A DNA stretch of 64,000 bases from Pomphorhynchus laevis (lineage: Eukaryota; Acanthocephala; Palaeacanthocephala; Echinorhynchida; Pomphorhynchidae): NCBI GenBank assembly GCA_012934845.2, contig WNNJ02001446.1, forward strand, positions 62,001 through 126,000. Direction: 5' to 3'. The position numbers were made by a program, and so were the translations under genes. Of this stretch, positions 12,171-23,700 are shown one piece after another (positions within the stretch are counted from its first letter, which is position 1; each line of letters opens with the position of its first letter). The notes beneath the pieces were generated by a model, which saw only the letters and a list, made by a program, of their open reading frames with translations, ran no database searches and was not told the DNA's origin.

Positions 12171-13734
12171 GCACCCTTGACGCAAACCAACTAATCTCAA
12201 TTCAATGGTTAAGCCAGGCAGTTGAGCACGTGACCGGTAATTCAGATTATAGCAAATGACTTTTGATTTCATGAATGTTTTCGTGTTGTATTTTATACTT
12301 TGTGTATTTGTACATTTATAATAGCAAATGATATAACATATTATATTATAATATATTATATAATATAATATTTTTATAACAGCATTTAATAATATGATGT
12401 TACACTTTTTATATAAAAAATATAATGTTAAAATAAATATAACATTTTTATGAAATAGCATATATAATATATGATTCTACTGTCTATATAAAAGTATATA
12501 AATTTTATATAAAGCATTATTATATAAAAGCATATAATAATATATATTGATACTTTTTATTTAAAATATATAAATTTAATATGCATAGAACATAATTATA
12601 TAATAGCATATAATAATATATTGTTCCATTTTTAGATAAAAATATATAAATTTAATATAAATAGAACATTAAAATTAAAAAAATAATTTTTTTTACTCCG
12701 AGTAGGAATATATTACTCTTCGAAAGTAAAATTGTAGAAAACATACCTTTTCTGTTGCTAAATACGTTGATTTTAGAATTAAAATCAACTTGTATTTTAT
12801 TTAAGCAAAACTATCAATACTACCGAAACAATCAAACCTCGTTTCGCTATAAAGACGATAAACTATCAGAAACTGTCTCTTTTTAGTTACAGTATTTTTT
12901 AAAATAACCATTTCATCGTTGTATTTGCACGCCTGTCACATTTAGTAGATACACAGAGAGGTATATTCCACTCCTTGTGTCAGCAGAATAGTCTTGAATT
13001 TGTTTCTACATGCAGGATCGGATGAATTTTTTAATTTGCTGCACTGACATATAATGTGTTGGCCTTTATTTCCGTTTACAGACTGTTTAAAAGGCAGAAA
13101 TTAAACGACAAGCATTGCTGATGTTATTTTCGTGTTTACTCTGCCTTCTACTACTATACAAAACATACTGTCGATATTTTGTATGAGGTACATAGAATAA
13201 GGTGAGATGGTCTTCGATCTTAGTCACCTGGAAAAAGTACGGCTAACTAAAGTTATCTTATACAATGAATACACAATGAAATCATTTAATATACAGTGAA
13301 TATTTAAAAGCATTCCAAAACCATTATGATTCATTATTAAATCAATTTGTTGCAAATTGATTTCTTTCAAATATTTAAAATGTACCTTTTTATTGTGATT
13401 GCTTTTCAACTTGCACTCGTAAAAATGCAAACTTCAACAATGCTGACTAACGTCAGTAAATATTGTGCAAACGTACGATTGTGAGAATAGAATCACACAG
13501 CGCATTCTTCACAATCTTTACAGCGATAGCGTTGCAGCCTTAAAATCTTAATTTAATGTTTTTTTCATAAATTCGTAATAAATTAATGAAATGTATATTT
13601 TGAAATATGATTTTAAATAAAAAGTATAAAAATTAAAAAGTTATTTTAAAAAATTAAATAAACAAACTATATATTTGTTTAAAAACATCATTTCCATAAA
13701 TGTTTTATAATTTATAAAAATATAAAACATAATT
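12171..13734. other. AT-rich stretch without recognised genes
   Basis: Long ATATAA runs occupy 12300-12680. A more mixed patch at 12900-13550 has no supported gene. Nothing else is seen. Confidence 0.5.
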
Positions 13735-14350
13735 TGGTGAATTCAAATATTAAGCATTAATATTAAGCATTAATATTATTTTATAATATTTGATTATTAC
13801 AGTTATTTAGCAATTAAGTTGTTACATTTAATACATTTAAATTAATACATTTAATACATTTAAATACATTTAATACATTTAAATACATTTAAATTACATA
13901 GTTTTTCTGTAATAATATCGAAATTTCATAAATGCTTAATATTTTTATATAAAAATATAAAGTTTAAAAAAATATTAGAATATTTCTTTTAAATTTTTAA
14001 AAGAATTAAAAATTTCATTTAAATTAAAATTTATGAATTCAAATATTAAGCTTAATATTAATAATAATATTAAGCTTAATATTAACATTAATATTAAAAT
14101 AATATTAAATATTATTTTTTAATATTTGATTATTACAGTTATTTAGCAATTAAGTTGTTACATTTAATACATTTAAATTAATACATATTATACATTTTAA
14201 TACATTTAAATTACAGTTTTTTCTGTAATAAAATCGAAATTTCATAAATGCTTTATATTTTTATATAAAAATATAAAACATAATAAAAATTTAGAATATT
14301 TCTTTTAAATTTTTAAAAGAATTAAAAATTTCATTTAAATTAAAATTTAT
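13735..14350. repeat. Tandem repeat of about 300 bp, two units, with a third part-unit at 14625-14675
   Basis: The block starting 'GAATTCAAATATTAAGC' at about 13738 recurs at about 14034. Both units go on with the same order of words: 'TATTTGATTATTACAG', 'AGCAATTAAGTTGTTAC', runs of ATTTAATAC, and 'AAATTTCATAAATGCTT'. A third copy of the middle part lies at about 14635-14675, just before the Penelope-like copy P2. The units differ by small indels, mainly in the AATATTAAG and ATTTAATAC runs. Confidence 0.75.
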
Positions 14351-14389
14351 AAGAAAATTTTAAGAAACTTTTTCCATAATTGCTTTTAA

Positions 14390-14510
14390 AATAATCAGAT
14401 CAGATAACTGAGTCTACGTATTTTAAAAGAAGAATCTGCTATGATATCAGATTGCGGCCCGTATTCCTCGACCCAACCGAGAGGCTGAGCCAAATGCATG
14501 CTAACGACGT
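14390..14510 (-). mobile_element. Loose 3' tail of the Penelope-like element
   Basis: The minus strand reads the terminal words of P4: the end motif (plus strand 'AACTGAGTCTACGTATTTT' at about 14406) and, further right, part of the terminal hairpin region ('CTGCTATGATATCAG', 'CGGCCCGTATTCCTCG'). The middle has been deleted. It is only a fragment. Confidence 0.6.
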
Positions 14511-14769
14511 ATTTTCTCTATTTTCCGAGGTAACTTAATATGTTATTAAGTTATTACCTTATATGGCAATAGAAAAATGTTATTTATCGAATCAGATAAC
14601 TGAGTATAGTATTTGAATTTGAATTAATATTGTTTTATAATATTTGATTATTACAGTTATTTAGCAATTAAGTTGTTAAACCGACATTTTTTAACATTAC
14701 GCTGTATTTCTTCAAAAGTAATTCAAATACATTTAATAATATCGAATGTCTATTTAATTTATAAAATGC

Positions 14770-16060
14770 AAATAAGTATTTTATTAATTCAATTTTATAT
14801 GGATAAAATTGAATTAATAGAATCTTTAAATATTTTGATAAATCAAAATTATTTAAAGGTAGGGACATCTAAATTTAGACAAGTAAAAGGTGTTCCAATT
14901 GGAGGTAATAGTAGCCCATTATAGCTGACTTGTTTGTAAGCTTTATAGAATATGAATTTGTTCATAACTGTGTAAAAACTAAATCTAAACAATATAAATA
15001 TATGAAATATATGTTTCGATACATTGATGATATATGTGTATTTAATTCTAATAATTTTTATTCAATTAGTGAACAAATTTATCCAGAAAGCCTTATTCTT
15101 AACAAAACCAATATTAATAATAAAGAAGGTGTATATCTAGATATGAACATTAAATTAACATTAACTAAAACTACTTTTAATTTATATCGTAAAGATGACA
15201 TATTTAAATTTACAAGAAACATATTTTTGCATGAGCATTCATGCATACCATATAATATAAAATATAATACATTAAATAATGAAATTTTAAGAATTGCAAT
15301 TATTGTCATTACATGATAAAAAGGTATATATCTAGATATTAACATTAAATTAACATCAATTAAAATTATTAATTTATTTCGTAAAGATCACATAAATTTA
15401 CAAACATTTTTTTCATTAGTATTCATCAATACCATTATAAAAATTCTATGGATTAAGTATATTATTGTTTTATTGCCTTAAATAATGAAATTTTAAAAAT
15501 TGCAACAATTTGTAACTATATTGGCTTTCTTCAAAATCATTAAAATAATTTAATAGATGCATATTTTAAACTAAGTTAGTATAAAAATAACATCAAGCAG
15601 AAAATAGGATAATATATAAATCAACACAATAATATACAGAATAAATTTAAACTCTTAAGTGGCAAATTTTTATGGATGGATAATAAATAAAATACTTTGT
15701 ATTAGAATAAGATACTAGATAGTTTTATCAGATGAAATACATCATTAGTATGTATTTGGTCCCGCTGCTATGTTGGGTAGAGGAATTAGGGGCCGAAACC
15801 TGATAGCATAGCAGTTCCTCCTGATGATCGCTAATTCTTATTCTGATACAACGTCTGTTATTTATTAGTCAATTCATTAAAATGAAGTTTATTTCAAATT
15901 TCAATTTTTTATTTTAAGTTGATTTAAATTATAGAAAATCTAAAAACAATTATTAATTTTATTATTTAATTATTACTTTTTGATTTAGCATTATTATGTT
16001 TTGTTTAGTTTATAATTATATTAAATACGTAAACTCACTTAGCTGATTTAATATTAATTA
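14770..16060 (+). mobile_element. Penelope-like element copy P2, RT C-terminal half and 3' tail
   Basis: The RT runs from 14800 with 'ESLNILINQNYLKV' and 'RQVKGVPIGGNSSP' to the catalytic box 'FRYIDDICVFN' near 15020, then the thumb region to 15316 and a decayed second stretch to 15690. The non-coding 3' tail (15700-16060) contains the hairpin CTGCTATG/CATAGCAG at 15761-15812 and the end motif 'AAATACGTAAACTCACTTAG'. It is 5'-truncated within the RT and carries several breaks. The thumb part appears twice (near 15120 and 15320), as in P3, so a partial duplication is likely. Confidence 0.85.
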
Positions 16061-16924
16061 TAATTTTTAATATATAAAATGTCTATTTAATTTTTAATTG
16101 TAAATTATATTATTTTAGTTGCATATTAATTCTTAAGAAATTTTAAACTGTTTTGGTAAACTGTTATAGAAAAATTTCCGATAAGATATGAGAGCAAATT
16201 TTTAAAGATTTGCTTTACTGACAATTATTTTTGACAATTTGAATAAATTAAAGCTCTTTAACCTGAAAAATAACTTTTGATAAAACCAAATACAAAAATC
16301 TAAATGTTCCTATTTTTAACTTAATATTTTGTAGTAATTTTAACAACATTGAGGTTATATAAGTTCATAAAAATTGACAATAACAATTCATAATAATTTA
16401 TAATTCATAATAATTCATAACAATTAATAATATTTGGTAGAAGCTTTTCTTGTAGAAGAGTTGGTAGTCAGCCTCCTGGTTATCCCTTCTGACGATTCCT
16501 ACTATTAGGTGGTGGAGGAAGTTTGTCAATATGTGCGAGGTCAGGTACGAGTAATGATCGTTTTAACTGATCGGCGTTAGAAGACTGATCGGCGATGGGA
16601 TGATTTTATTGTCTTATAATTCATCGACAATTTTCATGGTTCCATGGATATAACTGAATATGGCGTTTCTCCGTCATTCAAATATTTGGATTGAAATTTG
16701 TCGTAAACGGATAACAGCCCTTCAACAGCATCTGTAGATAATTGCAGATAATTGTTCATAAAACTTTTACTAACTCAAAGATAATGAAAGCTTGTTTAAT
16801 TTATGAATCAATTCAGCTAACTGAATTGATTCTATGATTTTTTCAAAGTTAAGATTATGGAGCTAACTAGACCAGGTTCACTTAGTGCCGAAGAGGTCAG
16901 TGAATCTCAAAAAATGCTATAAAG
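16061..16924. other. Intergenic stretch
   Basis: It is mostly AT-rich. A mixed-composition patch at 16440-16760 holds no open frame or repeat that I can identify. Confidence 0.45.
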
Positions 16925-17450
16925 TATGCATTCACTGAATCTACGTATTTAATATAATTATATAATAAAAATAAATACAAATAAATAAAAATAAATAAAA
17001 CAATTATACTAAATCATTAAATCATTAGATAATAAAGAATTAGTGGGGCTGGATCAAAGAAAAGAATAAATTTTTTATTGATATTTCGCTAACTTCTGTT
17101 AGCATCTTCAGAAAATGTCAGGTAATTTTCTGAAGATGCTAAGAGAAGTTAGCGAAATATCAAAAATAATTTATTCTTTCCTTTGATCCAGTTTCAAACA
17201 TTCTTTATCAATAATGGAGCATAATCGACTATTTAAAATTAGATAATAAAAAAATTAATAATTGTTATAAGATTTTATATAATTTATAACAAGTTTAAAT
17301 GATAAATTGAAATTTGAAATAAAAGTCGATTTGTATGAACTGACTAATAAATAACAGATGCTGTGTCGGAATGAGGATTAGAAGTCATCATGAGGAACTG
17401 CTATGTTATCAGGTTTCGTCCCCTATTCCTCGACCATACATTGCTAAAAA
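16925..17450 (-). mobile_element. Penelope-like 3' tail interrupted by a foldback element
   Basis: Read on the minus strand, 17450-17340 matches the P4 tail: the 'ATAGCATAGCAG' hairpin side, and the plus-strand word 'GACTAATAAATAACAGA'. The end motif (plus-strand 'AATCTACGTATTTAAT') lies at about 16928. Between the two sits the foldback at 17049-17191, which is absent from the same place in P2 and P4. It therefore inserted after the tail. Confidence 0.65.
17049..17191. mobile_element. Foldback (MITE-like) element with hammerhead-like arms
   Basis: Two arms of about 67 bp are inverted copies of each other around an 8 bp centre, bounded by CTGGATCAAAG and CTTTGATCCAG. The arms differ at several sites, so the palindrome is old and not an assembly artefact. 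Each arm contains CTGAAGA, then a GCTAA/TTAGC stem, then GAAA. This is the box order of a hammerhead ribozyme (CUGANGA, stem II, GAAA), with one extra T between box I and stem II. Half of the same element recurs at 53735-53830. Confidence 0.75.
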
Positions 17451-18803
17451 TGGTTTAAATTAAAATATAAAAATAAACTGATTGTTTGCTTAAAAACATG
17501 TTACATGGACACTTAAAACTGCATACTTGCTTTTCTTACGGATAATATTATTTTCTATTCCTGTTGACTGTATTAAAAATGCAAATGTACTGGCCGACAA
17601 TTTTCTTTCAAGCATTCTTTCTCCCTATGCATCACAATTCGGGAGATATCGATCTACATCGACAAGTTATTTTGCAATCGTATTTCTTTTGTATTGATAC
17701 ATATAGGTGGTGACATTTGATAATGTACACACACAGGCTGGTGATGATGCTTTGCTGATGTTAAAAAGGGAAACGATTGAAATATCAGATATTTTCTATC
17801 TCGAAGATAGATTGTTTGTCTTGATTGATTCGAAAAATAACCAATTAACGAATAATCTCTTGTAGCAAAATAAATGCATTAATTTTTATTATAAAAGAAA
17901 AATATTTTCTTTTCAAATATAATAAATTTGCTTTGTTACTTAGCAAAGCAAATTGTAGAAACAGTTGTTCATTAAAGAAACAATTTCTTCCATTGCAATT
18001 TAAAATCCCTCAAGCAAGGTCTTTTACCCCTTTTCATGTCCTCGATTTTAACAGAAGAAAATATCCAATAAGTCAACGCTTGTTTTTATGCTGCAAAATT
18101 ACCAAAATTGTAAAATATTTTTATGTTATTGTATACATGTAACTATTATCTTGTATTCAATTTAGAATTTCTCTTTTGTTTTTCAAAAATAAAATTATGC
18201 CTTAATCGCAACCATCTATTTTATAATATTTAATGCCTTTGTATTTTTAAATTGTAAATTTTTAAATACTTTAATTGACCTAACAATTAATTAATTAAAA
18301 CAATTATTTTCTGTGACTTAATAAGAAGTGAAGATGCCGCTTAACATTAAATATCCTTTTGATATCCTTATAAATAAAATTTTCTATTGTAAAATTTGCA
18401 TTAAAATGTAAAATCAATTCACGATTTTATTTTAATACAATAAGTTTAATATAATCAATAATATAATTAATAAATTTAATACAACAGTAACATGTCTTGT
18501 TTGTTACAAACATTTATTATTTTGGGTAAATTTATAGATTACAGATAATATATAATATGAAATAATAATTTAAATAGTTAATCTTTGATAAACTGCATGT
18601 TTATAAATTTATTTATTAAATAAATTTATAAATAAACTCATTAATCACAATTTCCAAGATGGTATTTATAGAATTACTATCCACATATCAATCGTTTTTC
18701 AATTATATAAATAATCGGATTTATTTTTGATTGATAACAACAAATTTAGATAATTTAATTAACGATTACAAAATTTAATAATTTTGACGATTTTAAGAAA
18801 AAA
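17451..18803. other. AT-rich intergenic stretch
   Basis: A 69-codon open frame at 17933-18142 (+) lacks any domain or splice context, and I do not call it. Nothing else is supported. Confidence 0.45.
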
Positions 18804-19006
18804 TTAGCTATTACATGCGTGTTCCAGATTAAACTTTCTCGACGAAGATACTTGGCAGACCTCTGTGTGGATGGTGAGATCACAATCTCTATCTTGGCAA
18901 GAAACGCTTAGGACTATCTGAAAGGAAAATCTGGTCGGCCGCTTAAGACTGTGATACTTGGTCATGTCTCGCCCGTGAACTGCTTCCACAACGCGATAAT
19001 AAATAT
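18804..19006 (-). CDS. Short cysteine-containing ORF or exon, unknown (weak cystatin resemblance)
   Basis: An open minus-strand frame gives 'YYRVVEAVHG', then 'RFSFQIVLSVSCQDRDC', and ends with Cys residues spaced C-x3-C-x8-C-x13-C before a TAG at about 18804. The GC content is well above the flanks, which suggests a real exon. The order of an alternating hydrophobic strand followed by paired cysteines recalls the C-terminal half of cystatins, but the QxVxG loop is not visible, so this is only a guess. There is no ATG at the left end of the peptide, so an upstream exon would be needed. No neighbouring exon was found. Confidence 0.3.
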
Positions 19007-19079
19007 CTTAATCTCAAGATGAACTATAATTCGGATTTTTAAAAGGGAAAACTTTTATAATTGAGAATTAATAGATACT

Positions 19080-19175
19080 AACTACCGATTAATAAATAAC
19101 ATACAATGTATCAGATTTAAGATTAGAGTTCATTAAGAAGAACTGCCATCTTATAAAGTTTCGTTGATGCATAAG
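19080..19175 (-). mobile_element. Fragment of Penelope-like 3' tail
   Basis: The plus-strand words 'AATAAATAACATACA', 'AGATTAGAGTTCATTAAGA' and 'AACTGCCATCTTATAAAG' follow the same order as the tail copies at 17340-17420 and 46900-46960. It is a diverged remnant with no coding part. Confidence 0.5.
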
Positions 19176-19411
19176 TGATGATAAAATTTAATAATAAATA
19201 ATATTCTCTTTGTGATGTTTCTTAATTCAAATTTTGCGAAAATTAAGCTTAATAAAATAAGATTTTTCTTCATATATTAACGGATTAAATACATACCAAT
19301 CATGCATTTGTCTTGTGTAACTAAATTATCTGGAATAACATCTTATTCTAACGCAGATCATTTTATTAACATTTTGTTTTTTAAATAATAACAATTAGAT
19401 TAAAGTTCATT

Positions 19412-21730
19412 TTATAGCAAATCATTATTCTTCCTGTCTATCGTTAGGAGTTCGGAAAACTCAGTGGTTTCGTTACCACATAAGTGAACACGTTGACTGT
19501 TCTGCAACTGCGCTCCTGTCGGGGTGTTACTTTTGGAAAGTGTCTTGACGGCGGGACTTTGTTCCCAAGGGAACAAAGTCCCGCCTTCTGGACGCTTCCC
19601 ATCGTTTCTCGAGATTCCGATCGGTTCCAGTCTGGAAGGGATCCTACCGCTTCTAGGGACATTCATATCAATCGGTTAGCATCTGCGTGGCGGATGTGTC
19701 GGGCTTTATATCGCTGGCTACTCAGAGCGTGTAGTCCGCCCTGGCACACGTTCTTTCCACATACACATGCGAAGGCTAGCCCATTGAAAACTTCGAGTCT
19801 CAACGCGATGATCAGGATAGTGCATGATCATCGATACGTATTCTTACTGAAGTGATGGGTAGGGTTTCAAGAAAGCGTCCTGACTATTTTGATGCCACTG
19901 CAAGTAATCTGCTTTGGGTCACAGGAGTTTTGTCGTTGCTCTCCAATTAATCGTAGGCCGCCCTGTAAAAATTCACCGTTCATTGTGCTTGAGTATGGAA
20001 GGTCAAATTGAACAGTAGACTTGTACTCCGCGATCCACAGAGAGATAAAGTCGTAGTCATCCGGGTTACGAGCATCGATATCTGCTACAAGGGCTGGTAA
20101 TAATAGTCTTATCAGTTCGGTCCCGCAGCATATTAAAGAACAAAACGCTGGGATTGCAATTTCTCTCGCCGATTAGATACCTAAATCGTCTAGCTACAGT
20201 GGTAAAGTGGCTCGTCTACATGCACTGTTGTTAAGATTGATGCTTAAAATAGTTCCCAAAGTCGAACGTAACCTCTCATCGAATTGCAGTAATCTATCGC
20301 TGAGGAAGCAAGGAGTGGTTCTTAAAAAAAGCCCGATTGTTAATAGGTAAGGGAGTGTCGCAGTATAAACAGTGCATCATGACTGTCAATTAATCTCAGT
20401 AGTCTCTTATCAAGATGGAGTACGTCGTTTGCGGCGTCAAGGGATTAGTGGTCCCATCAAATGCGCGTCAGAAGGATATACCATCTTGCTAACAAGGAAA
20501 ATGCATCCGATTGACCTTGCCTCGGAGTTATCAGCGACGAACTCGGTCCATCTCCAAACAGGCGTTTGCTGGGTATATCATAGTAGATACGGTTAAAAGG
20601 CAATATTTTCGGAATTTCCCAAGAGACTATAACGAGCACTACGTCGCGTCGAATGATGTTAGAAGCATTTTTAAAAGTCAGCTTAATTAACAAGCACCCG
20701 CGGTTTGTGGAGTCCCGTAGAAATGCTTGTGTTGCTTGGATAGCTGCCTCTATACCTATTGGAACTCCGATGCCGAGCTGTGCCGGAAGAAGTTTGTCGA
20801 CAAAGAGTCCCGAAGCGAATCGGCACGCGAGCTTTGCAACGACACAACTGATCGTGAAGTCAACAGTGATGGGACGGACTCCTCCATCTTTTCTTTAAAG
20901 GCGAACAGTTTTGCTCCACATATGACAGGTGAGACGTTATCAGGAACATTACCAGAAAGGGACAAAGTACTTACATTAACTATCGATTTTACCAGTCTGT
21001 CGACAGCATCTTCCGCAGCAAAACGCAAGTAAATTTGAAATTGTACCCGACTTAAACCGTCTGGTCATTCTCCTGATGAGATCAAAAATACTGAAGTGTT
21101 GACCGAAGCGATATATCCGTCACTATTATACCATTAAATTCGGATCGAGATTTATATCCTCCTTGTGGATGAACAGTGCGTGGATGGTGCTGCCTAAGTA
21201 AGATCTGGACCGTAGCGCGATCGTAAGGTAGGAGTGTGGAGTCGTTGCAGAACGTCTTGACCGCACCGCGGATATCGCCGTCCTCTATCTTTTCTGAAAC
21301 CTTGCGTCAAACCTGTTCCTTCTGTTCAACGTGTGTAAGGATAGCAGGGGATTGTTTGCCGAGACCGCGGATGTTGGCAGTTGGTAGCCCGCGCATGTCT
21401 CTCTTAGAATTGAGGTAAAGGAAGGTGTTTTATCAGAGGGCTTTATATGCGATTCCCGTGGAGCGACTTTAGGAAATCAGATCATGCACCACCAAGCATG
21501 TTTGTAGTCGGGATTATACACCACATCGTCTTTGCCAAAACTGTTGGTCTGGCTCCCCGAGGGATGCGAAGTATAACATGAGCGTCCTTTGCTAAGAGAG
21601 GGGTACATGCTGACCTCTCATCCGGCATGCCACGCGTGTTTATTGCGCTTGCAAGTATACCGATATCGTAGTTGTTAGTAGAAGTCGGGGCAGAAGGTTT
21701 GCAGCCGAAACCCGGACATATCGGCACTGA
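19412..21730 (-). mobile_element. RT/nuclease retroelement copy E1
   Basis: The minus strand matches a widespread animal RT element whose proteins I recognise by order of motifs. Near 21028-20850 lies 'FAAEDAVDRLVKSI' followed by 'PDNVSPVICGAKLFAF'. Near 20690-20540 lies the RT palm, 'LTFKNASNIIRRDVVL' then 'EIPKILPFNRIYY'. Near 19760 comes a Cys/His block, and near 19650-19560 the nuclease-like 'LEPIGISRNDGKRPEGGTLF'. The last part aligns with E2 (DGKRPDG). The DGKRPDG...WD pattern looks like a PD-(D/E)XK nuclease fold, which is inference. The copy is decayed. It contains a 17 bp-arm palindrome at 19548-19583 where the protein similarity stops. Its exact clade is not settled; I treat it as a non-LTR-type element. 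Confidence 0.75.
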
Positions 21731-21879
21731 TACATGCTTCTTTTTTTACTATCACGATGACAAATCGTACACTCGGCCCTCTGATGCAAATGTCGCTGCG
21801 CGTGAGTAGATGGCATTCAGAAATGATTTGATTTACTGTTCTACTTTCGATCTGATTGTTCGACGATTTAGTGTTAATC
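21731..21879. other. Junction between E1 and P3
   Basis: This is mixed sequence with an open minus-strand frame that runs into the Penelope-like copy. There is no recognisable product. Confidence 0.3.
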
Positions 21880-22660
21880 AATTGTATTACAGTAAGTAAT
21901 ACAATATAATAAAAAAACAATATCGAAAAAAAACAATATTTAAAAAACCGATATCATTACATATTGTTGCAATTCTTAAAATTTCATTATTTAATGTATT
22001 ATATTTTATATTATATGGTATGCATGAATGCTCATGCAAAAATATGTTTCTTGTAAATTTAAATATGTCATCTTTACGATATAAATTAATAGTAGTTTTA
22101 GTTAATGTTAATTTAATGTTCATATCTAGATATACACCTTCTTTATCATTAATATTGGTTTTATTAAGAATGAGGCTTTCTGGATAAATTTGTTCACTAA
22201 TTGAATAAAAATTATTAGAATTAAATACACATATATCATCAATATATTGATGATTTATGTAACCTAGTTTAAAACATGCATCTATTAAATTATTTAAATG
22301 ACTTTGAAGGAAGCCACTATCATTACATATTGATGCAATTCTTAAAATTCCATTATTTAATGTATTATATTTTATATTATCTGGTATGCATGAATGCTCA
22401 TGCAAAAATATGTTTCTTGTAAATTTAAATATGCCAACTTTACGATATAAATTAATAGTAGTTTTAGTTAATGTTAATTTAATGTTCATATCTAGATATA
22501 CACCTTCTTTATCATTAATATTGGTTTTATTAAGAATGAGGCTACACGGGTAAATTTAATCGTTTTCTGAATAAAAATAATTAGAGTTAAATACACATAT
22601 ATCATCAATATATCGAAACATATATTTTATATCTTTATACGATATAAATTAATAATAGTT
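21880..22660 (-). mobile_element. Penelope-like element copy P3 with internal duplication
   Basis: A 200-codon minus-strand frame encodes the RT region around the catalytic box. It starts with 'MNIKLTLTKTTINLYRK', runs through 'FTRNIFLHEHSCIP', then reaches 'QYIDDICVFNSNNF', and the first block follows again. The same 240 bp block thus occurs twice, 367 bp apart (21953-22200 and 22319-22556), with only a few differences. The open frame crosses the joint. This is a rearranged fragment without the RT N-terminus, GIY-YIG domain or 3' tail. Confidence 0.87.
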
Positions 22661-22779
22661 TTATTAGTAAAGAATAAAACTATTATTAAGAATAATAGTT
22701 TTATTAGTTATTTTTTTTATTAAGAATAAGGCTACCTGATATAAGGTAGCCACAAATAAGGCTCCCACAAAATGGTGTT

Positions 22780-23275
22780 GTTACACATATAGAATGCTGT
22801 CTGGTGTTTATGTTCCTGGTTGGGGAAAACATAATCGTTAATTTATGAGTACACCAATGTGTGTCCTGGACAGGTGTAACAACAAATGATTTTTCATATA
22901 TTTGTGTCCTTCCCTATGGAGGGACAGTAATCAGAGTGTCCCTCTCTGATTATTCAGATTAAAGGTAGTTCTGCTTTTCGAGTTTTAAACACTGCCTAAG
23001 CGTGTGTTATGGTTCCTTTGTATGATAATTATTGTCACGGTGATGATGAGCTCCGTAGAGCGAAATGCTTCTGCCATTGTTAAAGTTTTCGTCACACATA
23101 GGATGACTGGGCATACTTAGTGACTTTGAATATTGTCAGATTAATTCGGTTTTATTTCTTAGTTTGGTGATGGTATATAGAATGCTGCCTGGTATTTATG
23201 CCTCCTTATGGGAAAACAGTGATTAATTTATGAGTACACAGGTGTTGTCTATGGGAGATAAAGCAGGACATGCGA
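22780..23275 (+). repeat. Tandem repeat of about 390 bp with hammerhead-like motif
   Basis: The block 'TATAGAATGCTGTCTGG' at about 22787 recurs as 'TATAGAATGCTGCCTGG' at about 23176. Both are followed by TTTATG, CCT, GGGAAAACA and later ATTTATGAGTACAC. The first unit is complete and the second is cut off near 23275. Inside the first unit lies the hammerhead-like motif at 23040-23081. Confidence 0.7.
23040..23081 (+). ncRNA. Hammerhead-like motif (box I altered)
   Basis: Box I reads ATGATGA, where the consensus is CTGANGA. Stem II is a perfect GCTC/GAGC with loop CGTA. Box II is GAAA, and a 3 bp stem III ATG/CAT is followed by T. The first base of box I differs from consensus and stem I pairing is poor, so activity is doubtful. 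The arrangement otherwise fits a type I hammerhead. Confidence 0.45.
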
Positions 23276-23636
23276 CTTTGGCATATTTATAGCTTATGTA
23301 AAAATTTTGTGTAACATAACTTAAATAAGTAAAAATTATTACTTTCGTAAAAATATTTTATTGAATGTTATAAATATAATGTTGGACGCGCTCTCATAAT
23401 TATAATTATCATGAAAATTGCTTCGATAACAAACAAAAAGGGTTTCTGAATTTTATTAAATATTATGTAGCGTGTTAAAACATATATTTATTTTAGCCAT
23501 AAAAATACTGACTTCACAAATAAACATTATTACTTATGTACATAGCAATTATTTAATTAATGAATTACTCAAATGAGAGAATTAGACCATACCACGTGAA
23601 TTGTTTAAAATCATTTAAGCCAGATGCGGAAGAACA

Positions 23637-23700
23637 ACGATAACAGTACCAAGTACTGTTTCGTCATCACAATGACTCATCAGTGCTAGATCCATTTCAC
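23637..23700 (-). ncRNA. Hammerhead ribozyme-like core
   Basis: On the minus strand, box I CTGATGA is followed by a perfect 5 bp stem II, GTCAT/ATGAC with loop TGTG, then box II GAAAC. A 7 bp hairpin ACAGTAC/GTACTGT follows. All core bases match the consensus. Stem I pairing and the exact cleavage position are not clear from the sequence. Confidence 0.65.

Noticed and set aside
12168-12461. 97-codon minus-strand frame
   Set aside because: It is made of Ile, Tyr and Asn codons from ATATAA runs, with no domain.
15757-15822. Linear hammerhead in the Penelope-like 3' tail
   Set aside because: GAAAC comes before CTGATGA and no box I lies upstream, so a linear hammerhead cannot form. The hairpin is reported instead.
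20653-21032. Overlapping plus-strand frames of 81 and 101 codons
   Set aside because: The minus strand here encodes the recognisable RT region of E1.
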